DNA of 64,000 nt from Mucilaginibacter gossypiicola (lineage in GTDB: Bacteria; Bacteroidota; Bacteroidia; Sphingobacteriales; Sphingobacteriaceae), in NCBI RefSeq assembly GCF_900110105.1, contig NZ_FOCL01000001.1, positions 1,054,001 to 1,118,000 on the forward strand. The letters run 5' to 3'. The notes below the pieces were generated by a model. The model had not been told where the DNA came from. It did not search any database and saw only the letters and a list, made by a program, of their open reading frames with translations. The translations under genes and the position numbers were made by a program. Below are positions 57,090 to 64,000 of this stretch, piece after piece; within the stretch, counting starts at the first letter, position 1, and every line of letters begins with the position of its first letter.

Positions 57090-58952
57090 TTACCTGGCCC
57101 TTTTTTCTAATTCTTCGCGCGGAGCAATTAACAATTTTCCTGCGGTAGCATTTCCTTTAAATGCTTGTGCTCTTACTTGGTAGATGCCTTTGGGAATAAC
57201 TATTGGAGTGCCGTTATAACGGGCGCAAGATGTATCAGGATTGGTATTATCAAGGGTGTAGTAAATATCCAGACTGTCGATATCGGTACTAAGCGAAACC
57301 AATAACTGTTTTTGCTCATCAAGTTTTGCAGTTGCAAGCACATCAAAGGCTGCTTTGGAATAATTGATTTGAGCAGCATCTAAAATTTTAAATTGAGGCT
57401 CTAATTTTTTTTGAAAACCAATCCAATTTTGTTTTGCCTGCGGCGACCAAAAAACTTCGGATAATGCCAGGGATCGCGGCCATGTCATGTATTCGGCATG
57501 TCGCCCGTTAGGGACAGACTCCGACCATAAATTACCCTGTCCTCCCAAAACCAATGTGCTGTCTATTCCTGTCGGGACAGGGTTCCATTTATAGGCTGTT
57601 TGTAAACGCAACATGTCGTATGTGTCAGGTTCTAACAGCGGATCTCCCTGGTAAAGATCCAGGTATGTATTGCTGCTGGGAGTAAAAATAACCTGATGCC
57701 CTTGTTTGGCGGCATCTATCCCCCCCTGCATACCTTGCCAGCTCATCACTGTTGCTTCAGGGGCCAACCCACCTTCCAGAATTTCATTCCAGCCAATTAA
57801 TTTTTTCTTCTTTTTCTTCAGGATTTTTTCTACTCTTTTTATAAAATAGCTTTGTAATTCATGCTCCGTCTTTATCCCCTGTTGCTTCATAAAATCCTGC
57901 ACAACGGCCGACTGCTGCCAGAAGTACTTTGTAGCTTCGTCGCCGCCGATATGGATGTAATCTCCCGGAAATAAAGCAGCTACTTCAGTAAAAACTTTAT
58001 CCAGAAAGGTATACACGCGTTCGTCTGCAGGGTTTAAGGTATTATCGTCAATATTATAAAATTTACTTCCGGGGTTTACGGGGTAAATGTAGCCTGTTGC
58101 AGACAAATAAGGATAGGCTGCAATGGCTGCCAACGAATGACCCGGAACATCAATTTCGGGCACAATGGTTATATTTCTTTCGGCCGCGTAGGCAATAACT
58201 TCTTTTATATCCTGCTGCGTATAATACCCGCCATAAGTAGCCTTTTCGTTTTTTTGAGGCGGATCATAAGACCACCACTGCCCTGTTCTGGGCACACGCC
58301 AGGCACCCACTTCCGTTAAGCGGGGCAGCGATTTTATTTCTATACGCCATCCCTGATCGTCTGTTAAGTGCCAGTGAAAGATATTGAATTTATAGCGGGC
58401 CATGTCATCAATATATTTTTTCACAAAGTCTTTTGAAAAAAAGTGCCGGCTTACGTCAAGCATTAGCCCGCGCCATTTTAACCGGGGATAATCAATGATT
58501 TCTACAACAGGCAGGCTATGCTGCTGCTTATTGGTTTCGCTTGAAAGAGAAAGCAGTTGCCGCATGGTTTGTAAGCCATAAAATATACCAGCCGTTTTAC
58601 GTGCCTGCAGTTTTATTTCATCTTCCGTAATGGATAGCTCATACCCTTCGTCATTAATGGGATTGTTTAATGTGGGGTTCAACAATAGCTTAATGGAGCG
58701 TTCCGAAGCAGTTGTTTTGTTTTTTACAGGCAATGTAAAACCCACCAGTGTGTTGATCCATTCATTAGCACGGTTGCACTGGGCGGTAAGCTCGGGGCTA
58801 CCTGACGGAATGATCAAGGAGGTATGGTTGTCAATCACAAATGTACCTTTACCCTGAACCAAAGATACCGGCTCGGGAATAATGGCTGTGTAATTTTGTG
58901 CATGAGCTACAGAGCAAAAGCTTATCGCTAATACCAATAATAGATTTTTCAT
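57090..58952 (-). CDS. Secreted GH20 beta-N-acetylhexosaminidase (second copy)
   Basis: 620 residues with a signal peptide ending near AHAQ. N-terminal GH20b domain (25-150), barrel with WRGLMLDVSRHFF and FNIFHWHLTDDQGWRIEIKSLP. Catalytic pair Asp338-Glu339 is in HIGGDEATKYFW. The barrel ends with LALSEVFWSP, and a C-terminal beta domain resembles chitobiase domains (SIDSLDIYYTLDNTNPD). The start codon follows the stop of the metallophosphoesterase gene directly (TAAATG), implying translational coupling. A KKKKKK run at residues near 390 is encoded by an A-rich stretch. The first 25 codons match those of the downstream GH29 gene. Confidence 0.93.
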   Translation of the reverse strand: MKNLLLVLAISFCSVAHAQNYTAIIPEPVSLVQGKGTFVIDNHTSLIIPSGSPELTAQCNRANEWINTLVGFTLPVKNKTTASERSIKLLLNPTLNNPINDEGYELSITEDEIKLQARKTAGIFYGLQTMRQLLSLSSETNKQQHSLPVVEIIDYPRLKWRGLMLDVSRHFFSKDFVKKYIDDMARYKFNIFHWHLTDDQGWRIEIKSLPRLTEVGAWRVPRTGQWWSYDPPQKNEKATYGGYYTQQDIKEVIAYAAERNITIVPEIDVPGHSLAAIAAYPYLSATGYIYPVNPGSKFYNIDDNTLNPADERVYTFLDKVFTEVAALFPGDYIHIGGDEATKYFWQQSAVVQDFMKQQGIKTEHELQSYFIKRVEKILKKKKKKLIGWNEILEGGLAPEATVMSWQGMQGGIDAAKQGHQVIFTPSSNTYLDLYQGDPLLEPDTYDMLRLQTAYKWNPVPTGIDSTLVLGGQGNLWSESVPNGRHAEYMTWPRSLALSEVFWSPQAKQNWIGFQKKLEPQFKILDAAQINYSKAAFDVLATAKLDEQKQLLVSLSTDIDSLDIYYTLDNTNPDTSCARYNGTPIVIPKGIYQVRAQAFKGNATAGKLLIAPREELEKRAR

Positions 58953-58965
58953 TTACTTAATTAAC
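58879..58965 (-). repeat. Duplicated 5' module, copy 2 (GH20 gene)
   Basis: Partner of 56981-57067. Because the metallophosphoesterase gene abuts this start, the 13 leader bases of this copy are also its last codons. Confidence 0.8.
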
Positions 58966-59888
58966 GTTTCGTATTTAATATATTCATCATCAAAGCTACC
59001 ATCATTATAAAGGTTTAATAATGAGTATCCCGGTTCTGTTTGCTTATACGAACTTTTACCGTCATCGCCGGGCTCCCACCAAAAACCACTTGTGGCCCCA
59101 TTACACAAATAACTTACACCGTTATACCAAACTTTATCCAGTAAATGAACATGCCCGCTCAGGCATATCCTGATGTTTTTATTGTGGTTAAACACCTCTA
59201 TAAATTTCATAATATCCAGGTGATTGTAGCTACCTTCTACTTTAAACGGCCCTATAGCCTCCGGCTTGTTATCGGTAATGCCCGTACAGCTCAGCAAGGG
59301 GTAATGCGACATGATGAGTGTTGGTTTATCCTGGTGGCTTTGTACATCCTGCACAAACCAGTTCCATTGTTCATCATCCAGCATACCCGGAGTTTTGGGA
59401 TGATTACTATCCAGCATAATAAAATGCCAGCCGTTTTTGTCAAAACTGTAATAGTTATTTTGCAGCCCCAGCATTTTAAGCACACCTGGCTTACCAAATA
59501 ATTCGTCGCCTTTTCCCTGCCACCACATGTCATGGTTACCCAGTACGCTGTACATCGGAATATCTTTTACCAGCGCCACGCTATCTTTCCAGCATGACCA
59601 TAATTCCAACACCCTTTCTTTTTTTATATCGCTGTAATCAGCTGCATAAATCGAGTCGCCACCGTTCAGGATCAGGTCTACATTATCCTTGCGGATCATC
59701 TCCAGGCATTTTTTAAACCGCGCCACGGCATTATATTCAGGCCTGATATGAACATCGGTAATGTGTGCTATCCTTAAAACCTTCTGCTTTTTATGGCCGT
59801 TAACAGCAGACATGGCTGCCATGGGCTTATTCAAGGCTATTGTTCCGGCAGCCAACCCTACCTTTTTTATTAAATCTCTTCTTTTCAT
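58953..59888 (-). CDS. Exported calcineurin-like metallophosphoesterase
   Basis: 311 residues with a Tat-like N-terminus (MKRRDLIKKVGLAAGTIALNK). All five metal-binding blocks are present in order: ITDVHIRPE (Asp45, His47), NGGDSIY, LGNHDMWW, MSHYPLL and SGHVHLLD. The enzyme class cleaves phosphate mono- or diesters; the substrate is unknown. It is the first gene of the enzyme operon downstream of susCD and directly abuts the GH20 gene. With the NPP-like protein at 54376 it suggests that the glycan, or a carrier lipid attached to it, carries phosphate. A housekeeping periplasmic role cannot be excluded. Confidence 0.88.
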   Translation of the reverse strand: MKRRDLIKKVGLAAGTIALNKPMAAMSAVNGHKKQKVLRIAHITDVHIRPEYNAVARFKKCLEMIRKDNVDLILNGGDSIYAADYSDIKKERVLELWSCWKDSVALVKDIPMYSVLGNHDMWWQGKGDELFGKPGVLKMLGLQNNYYSFDKNGWHFIMLDSNHPKTPGMLDDEQWNWFVQDVQSHQDKPTLIMSHYPLLSCTGITDNKPEAIGPFKVEGSYNHLDIMKFIEVFNHNKNIRICLSGHVHLLDKVWYNGVSYLCNGATSGFWWEPGDDGKSSYKQTEPGYSLLNLYNDGSFDDEYIKYETLIK

Positions 59889-59966
59889 AATTGCGCTATA
59901 ATAGGTTGCGTAATCTGTTAATTACAAGCTGTTGACACCTGTATTGCAACCTGCTGTATCATATTT

Positions 59967-59994
59967 AAAAAGAACCCTTCCGGAGAAGGGCTCT
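59967..59994 (-). terminator. Terminator or attenuator after susD
   Basis: On the - strand AGAGCCCTTC pairs with GAAGGGTTCT (one G-U pair) around a TCCG loop, followed by TTTT. It lies 45 nt after the susD stop and 78 nt before the metallophosphoesterase start. Confidence 0.75.
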
Positions 59995-60039
59995 TTTAAC
60001 AACAATGCCGTTACCAACCCGGCTAAAGCTGTTAGTCAT

Positions 60040-61812
60040 TTACCAACCCGGATTTTGTTTTATTTTAGGATTTACGGTAGTTTCCTGCAACGCAATAGGT
60101 AAAAGATAATCCCGGCCCGGGTTAAAGTTGTAGCCATTGGCCATGCTGCTCACCTGTGCGTAAGGCTGTATATACCCCTGTGCGTTAACAAACAGGTTTT
60201 TTCCTATAACAATGGTTGGCAAAACAGTCAGGAACTGTTTGGCCATTGTTCCTAATGGTTGTTTATGTACAACAAGTGCAGGTGCTGCAGCCCAGCGGCA
60301 TATGTCATCAAAACGATAACCCTCGCAGGCTAATTCAACCCTGCGCTCCCGCCTAACCTCATTGATAACGGGCGACAGTTCCGGGAAAGCCCATTTAGGA
60401 TCTGTAGCGATAGCGCTGATATTTAAATGCGGCATTTTTACCCTATCCCTTAATTTATTAATGGTATTATCTGCATCGGCCTGGGTCAGTAAGCCTAATT
60501 CGGCACGCGCTTCCGCGTAAATCAATAAGATTTCGGCATAACGCATGTAAATAACCCCATCAGTACCTCCTGGCCCGTTATGACTATCCTGAAAAAAGTC
60601 GGTATTGAGTCCTTTTCTAATCTGGAAACCTGTTGTACAATTGTCGCCTGCTATCAGTGCGGGATAAGTGAACAGCTTAATTGGTGTTCCGCCGGGCACG
60701 TTTGATATCACCGTATCGCCATACAAAAACACACTTTGCCTCAATCTCGGATCGCGGTTTTTAACAATATGACTAAGCGAATCATCGCCTTTATATTGCG
60801 GGCTTATACTGGCTGGTTTGCCATCGGTACATAAATAATCATCTACCAGGCTTTTTGAAATACCTGTAGATTCAGATCCATCGGAACCAAACTGGTAATA
60901 ATTTTGCCAGTAAGTGGTGATGCCCGCCTGCTGATTATAGGCCCCCCAAAACATGATCTCTTTGCTGCTTGTATAATCCGTTTGGTTAAACAAATTAAAA
61001 TAGCCGTTAGGTACTCCTGCATTATCAAGTTGATATGTACCTGAGGTGATGACCTGATTGGCGGCATCAGACGCCAGTTGCAGGTATTTACTACCATCCT
61101 GACCGCTTACGCCAAACACATCGTTGGCATGATATTTTTCCCAGGTACCTTCAAACAAGCATACCCGTGCTTTAAAACCCAGGGCATATTCCTTGTATAA
61201 ACGTTGCGACTGGGCTTTGCTTTTAGCAGGGAGTTTTGCAATAGCCCTGTCCAAATCATTAACTATAGAATCTATCACTACGTTCCGGGGCAACCTGGGG
61301 GCATTTAACAGATCTTTATCATCAATATTCAGGGGTTTATTCACCCATGGCATATCGCCATAACTTTTAACTGCTTTGTAATAAAGCATAGCCCTGAAAA
61401 AATAAGCCTCGCCCACGTAAGGGGCAACATCACTTGCCGATGCACTTACTTTCTGGTAATTGGTCAAAAAATAATTCACATTGCGGATGCTACTCCAATC
61501 GGCATAGCCGCCGCTGCTGGCAACAGTTAATTCTCCGTTCAGCCGGGCATTCTCACCCTGCGGAACCATATTGTCGCTGTTTTCGTCAACGCTGTATATG
61601 CCTAAGCTGCTATAACCCCGATAGTGCGGAAAGATTCCGTCAATGCCATAAAGGTTATTCATATAGTTCTGCAAATCATTAGCAGTATGCCAGTACGATG
61701 ATTCGGTAAGTTTTGTAGGTGGGGTTTGATTTAACAATGCATCCTTTTTGCAGGAAACAATGGCCATCAAGACAATTGCTATATAGAGATATGTGATTTT
61801 TATCGGTTTCAT
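60040..61812 (-). CDS. SusD/RagB-family outer-membrane lipoprotein
   Basis: 590 residues with lipobox AIVSC (Cys21). SusD features: DLQNYMNNLYG, AEAYFFRAMLYYKAVKSYGDMPWV, EYALGFKARVCLFEGTWEKYH, RYAEILLIYAEARAELG, RRERRVELACEGYRFDDICRW and the closing DYLLPIALQETTVNPKIKQNPGW. It binds the glycan target of the second PUL at the cell surface and pairs with the SusC encoded 19 nt upstream. Its sequence is clearly different from the SusD at 30347, consistent with another substrate. Confidence 0.94.
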   Translation of the reverse strand: MKPIKITYLYIAIVLMAIVSCKKDALLNQTPPTKLTESSYWHTANDLQNYMNNLYGIDGIFPHYRGYSSLGIYSVDENSDNMVPQGENARLNGELTVASSGGYADWSSIRNVNYFLTNYQKVSASASDVAPYVGEAYFFRAMLYYKAVKSYGDMPWVNKPLNIDDKDLLNAPRLPRNVVIDSIVNDLDRAIAKLPAKSKAQSQRLYKEYALGFKARVCLFEGTWEKYHANDVFGVSGQDGSKYLQLASDAANQVITSGTYQLDNAGVPNGYFNLFNQTDYTSSKEIMFWGAYNQQAGITTYWQNYYQFGSDGSESTGISKSLVDDYLCTDGKPASISPQYKGDDSLSHIVKNRDPRLRQSVFLYGDTVISNVPGGTPIKLFTYPALIAGDNCTTGFQIRKGLNTDFFQDSHNGPGGTDGVIYMRYAEILLIYAEARAELGLLTQADADNTINKLRDRVKMPHLNISAIATDPKWAFPELSPVINEVRRERRVELACEGYRFDDICRWAAAPALVVHKQPLGTMAKQFLTVLPTIVIGKNLFVNAQGYIQPYAQVSSMANGYNFNPGRDYLLPIALQETTVNPKIKQNPGW

Positions 61813-61831
61813 AAACTCAAATCGTTAAATG

Positions 61832-64000
61832 TTATTTAATATTCATTTGTAAGCCGAAAGAAAAGCTGCGTTGCAGCGGATATATCTTTTCGTCCGATTG
61901 CAGTAATTCGGGATCAACGTATTGGTGTTTCAGAGCACCTGTAAATGTGAGTGCATTATCAACACTGCCATATAGCTTTAGCTGGTAAACATGGAATTTT
62001 TGGGTAAGGCTGTTGGGAAAAGTATAGCCCAATTGCACATTCTTTAAGCGCATGTATGCGGCATTTAGCAGGTAACCTGATTGGGTGATTTGATTTTTGC
62101 TGCTCCCGTTGTTGATATCCAATCTTGGGAAATAGCCATTCGTGTTAGTAGGTGTCCACCTGTCGTCCAATTTAGGTGTTATCGTGCTTTGATATTCTGA
62201 AGTAAGTCCCCAGAAGTAGTTATTGCCAGGTGCGTAATCTGTGTGTCCCTGTCCCTGGATAAATATATAAAGGTCTATTCCCCGCCAATTTACTCCGGTC
62301 GAAAAGCCGTACAAATACTTCGGTGTAGTGTTACCAATAATGGTTCGATCTCCCGGATCACCAACTGTATTGCTTCCGTAGGTAATTTTGCCATCTTTAT
62401 TCAGGTCTGCATATTGTATATCTCCGGGTTTATAACCGCTGGCATTAATGGCATCCTGGTTAGGTGCGCCGTTAACCTGAGCTTGCGTTTGAAATTTACC
62501 CACAGTTTTGAAACCCCAGATAGCACCCAATTGCTGGCCAACATAGGGTTGGTTGATAAATTGTTGCGGGTTAGCGTCATACTTCGTTATCTTGCCCGAA
62601 TAGTGACCGATATTGGCTCTCGCCATTACGCCAAATTCGCCAAACTGGTGCTTCCAGGAAGCAGTAAGATCCCAGCCCTTGGTGCTTGAAGAAGCGTTGT
62701 TTACTGTTGGCGCAGCGATGCCCAATGTCCCGGGAGGTGTGATAGACGGAGCAAACTGATCAGTTATCTTTTTATTGTACCAATCGGCTGTAATGCTGAA
62801 ATCTGTAAGGAAATCTACGTCAATCCCGATGTCAAGCATTGATGGTTTTGCCCAGGTTAAGGTAGGACTGATCAAATTTCCGGGATTAGATACATAAGGC
62901 AAACGCCCTCCGCTTCCCGGGTTAAATATCCATTGACTATTTGTTGCAGGGTTAGTTTGTAAACTACTAAGAGCCGGATAATAAACTGCCGGAGAGGCAT
63001 TGAGGAAGTATGAAATATCGCCTAAGCCGCCATAAGATGCCCTTAATTTGAGGTTGCTCACCCATTTTTCAATTGGTTTAAAAAAAGCTTCTTTTGAAAT
63101 GTTCCATCCCACAGATCCTGAACTGAATAAATGGTATCTTGAACTTTGCGGGAAAAGCGAGGTGCCCATATAGCTTGCATTAGCTTCAACCAGGTACTTC
63201 TCCTTATAATTATAATTGATACGGCCAATGGTACTGTTAGTAGCCCAGCTATATCCGCCGGCATCCGTTGTTGATGGCGTTGTGCCGCTGGTAAGTGCGA
63301 GCGATGGCTGATTAGTGCTATATAAGTATTGATTATATCCACTCAGGTTAGAATAGGTTTTTTGTTCGGTTTGCTCACCTGCCAATATTTTAAAAAAGTG
63401 ACCGCCTATTCTTTTTTCATAGCTGGTGAAAACATTGTAGTTATAATAACTGGTTAAGCCATAATTTTCATTGATGGAAGATATAGTATTACTTAGCGTT
63501 TGCGGATTATTAGGAGTAGAATAGTAATACGGCAAAACGGTTGATGTAATGTTATAGCTGTTATAATCATAACTGTAATGACCGGTAATATCCCAACCAG
63601 ATATTGGTTTAATGGTAATATCACCGCTGATACGACTATTGTTTGTACGGCTGTTGTTTGTGCCGCCCTGCTGCAGCTGCGCTATGTACGAGTTTGAATC
63701 ATAGCCGCCATTAGGATCAGTTAAAGCAACAATAGGCCATAACCTTGCTATCTGATGAAAAAAGTTGCCGCCGGTATTAGCGCCGCCATTATAAGGATAA
63801 TGATCATTTTCTTGTGAAAAAGATGTTTTTAAGCTAAAGGTCACATACTTATTAAGATCGGCAGTGACATTTGCCCTGATATTATTGCGCAGATAGCTGT
63901 CATCAGCGTAATTAAATAATCCGTTTTTTTTGGTCGACCCTAATCCGATAAAATAAGTTATTTTATCACTGCCCCCGTCCATGCTCACATTGTGCTGTTG
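61832..64000 (-). CDS. SusC-type TonB-dependent transporter, C-terminal part (runs off window)
   Basis: The frame is open to base 64000, so 722 C-terminal residues are seen; a GTG near 63988 is internal. The visible part is beta-barrel: MDGGSDKITYFIGLGSTKKNG, VSAGWNISKEAF-type strands, GDIQYADLNKDGKITYGSNTVGDPGDRTIIGNTTPKYLYGFSTG and a final aromatic-ended strand (RSFSFGLQMNIK). Plug, STN domain (if any) and upstream regulator are outside. It transports the oligosaccharide captured by the adjacent SusD. Confidence 0.93.
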   Translation of the reverse strand, partial: QQHNVSMDGGSDKITYFIGLGSTKKNGLFNYADDSYLRNNIRANVTADLNKYVTFSLKTSFSQENDHYPYNGGANTGGNFFHQIARLWPIVALTDPNGGYDSNSYIAQLQQGGTNNSRTNNSRISGDITIKPISGWDITGHYSYDYNSYNITSTVLPYYYSTPNNPQTLSNTISSINENYGLTSYYNYNVFTSYEKRIGGHFFKILAGEQTEQKTYSNLSGYNQYLYSTNQPSLALTSGTTPSTTDAGGYSWATNSTIGRINYNYKEKYLVEANASYMGTSLFPQSSRYHLFSSGSVGWNISKEAFFKPIEKWVSNLKLRASYGGLGDISYFLNASPAVYYPALSSLQTNPATNSQWIFNPGSGGRLPYVSNPGNLISPTLTWAKPSMLDIGIDVDFLTDFSITADWYNKKITDQFAPSITPPGTLGIAAPTVNNASSSTKGWDLTASWKHQFGEFGVMARANIGHYSGKITKYDANPQQFINQPYVGQQLGAIWGFKTVGKFQTQAQVNGAPNQDAINASGYKPGDIQYADLNKDGKITYGSNTVGDPGDRTIIGNTTPKYLYGFSTGVNWRGIDLYIFIQGQGHTDYAPGNNYFWGLTSEYQSTITPKLDDRWTPTNTNGYFPRLDINNGSSKNQITQSGYLLNAAYMRLKNVQLGYTFPNSLTQKFHVYQLKLYGSVDNALTFTGALKHQYVDPELLQSDEKIYPLQRSFSFGLQMNIK

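Noticed and set aside
57770..57830. A-rich KKKKKK-coding run in the second GH20 as a possible frameshift
   Set aside because: The frame continues intact with the expected GH20 motifs on both sides.
1..64000. CRISPR arrays, tRNA/rRNA genes, phage or intact transposase genes
   Set aside because: Looked for and not found: no regularly spaced repeats, no tRNA T-loop patterns in gaps, no transposase or integrase motifs.

Overview
The window looks like a soil or plant-associated member of Bacteroidota, most likely Sphingobacteriaceae (Mucilaginibacter/Pedobacter type). The signs are paired SusC/SusD genes with an adjacent FecR anti-sigma factor and ECF sigma factor, large sets of secreted glycoside hydrolases, promoter boxes of the Bacteroidota type (TTG / TAnnTTTG), weak Shine-Dalgarno sequences and a moderate, AT-leaning composition. 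No rRNA, tRNA, CRISPR array, phage or intact insertion sequence was seen.

Layout. (1) 1-6348, + strand: the end of a glycan operon with a truncated GH106-like alpha-L-rhamnosidase, two different GH42 beta-galactosidases and a DUF1080 lipoprotein. Pectic rhamnogalacturonan/galactan side chains or rhamnosylated glycosides are plausible targets. (2) 7108-10764, - strand: the housekeeping gene purL. (3) 11950-16360, + strand: a small membrane protein, a NodB-type deacetylase, an AcpA-type phosphoesterase and an overlapping di-haem cytochrome c peroxidase. (4) 16604-27305: a GH43 gene divergent from an AraC regulator, then a tight fucose operon (GH29 fucosidase, GH97 alpha-galactosidase, FucP permease, aldo/keto reductase, mutarotase, zinc dehydrogenase). 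(5) 27466-37834: a PUL with GH31, SusD, SusC and FecR, plus a divergent ECF sigma factor. Regions 4 and 5 together would handle a fucosylated, xylosylated, arabinosylated plant glycan. (6) 38498-46859: two tandem alpha/beta hydrolases preceded by a sigma-54-like promoter, then two sigma-54 enhancer-binding proteins and a TPR histidine kinase, which read as one regulatory island. (7) 47178-64000, - strand: a second PUL (GH2, sulfatase, two GH20 hexosaminidases, an alkaline-phosphatase-superfamily protein, GH29, a metallophosphoesterase, SusD, truncated SusC) fitting a fucosylated, amino-sugar-rich glycan carrying sulfate and perhaps phosphate.

The most interesting non-coding signals are: a + strand intrinsic terminator in the susC leader at about 35757-35792 that has no + strand gene to serve, suggesting a cis-antisense RNA; a good sigma-54 promoter match at 38453-38468 downstream of a cluster of inverted repeats; hairpins between susD and the downstream enzyme genes in both PULs; an 87-bp duplicated 5' module (leader plus signal peptide) shared by a fucosidase and a hexosaminidase; and two terminator-like elements at 6541-6590 and 11575-11620 that share an ACCTCC-hairpin-T-run layout.

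All family calls come from reading motifs by eye; no database search was possible. Residue numbers were counted by hand.
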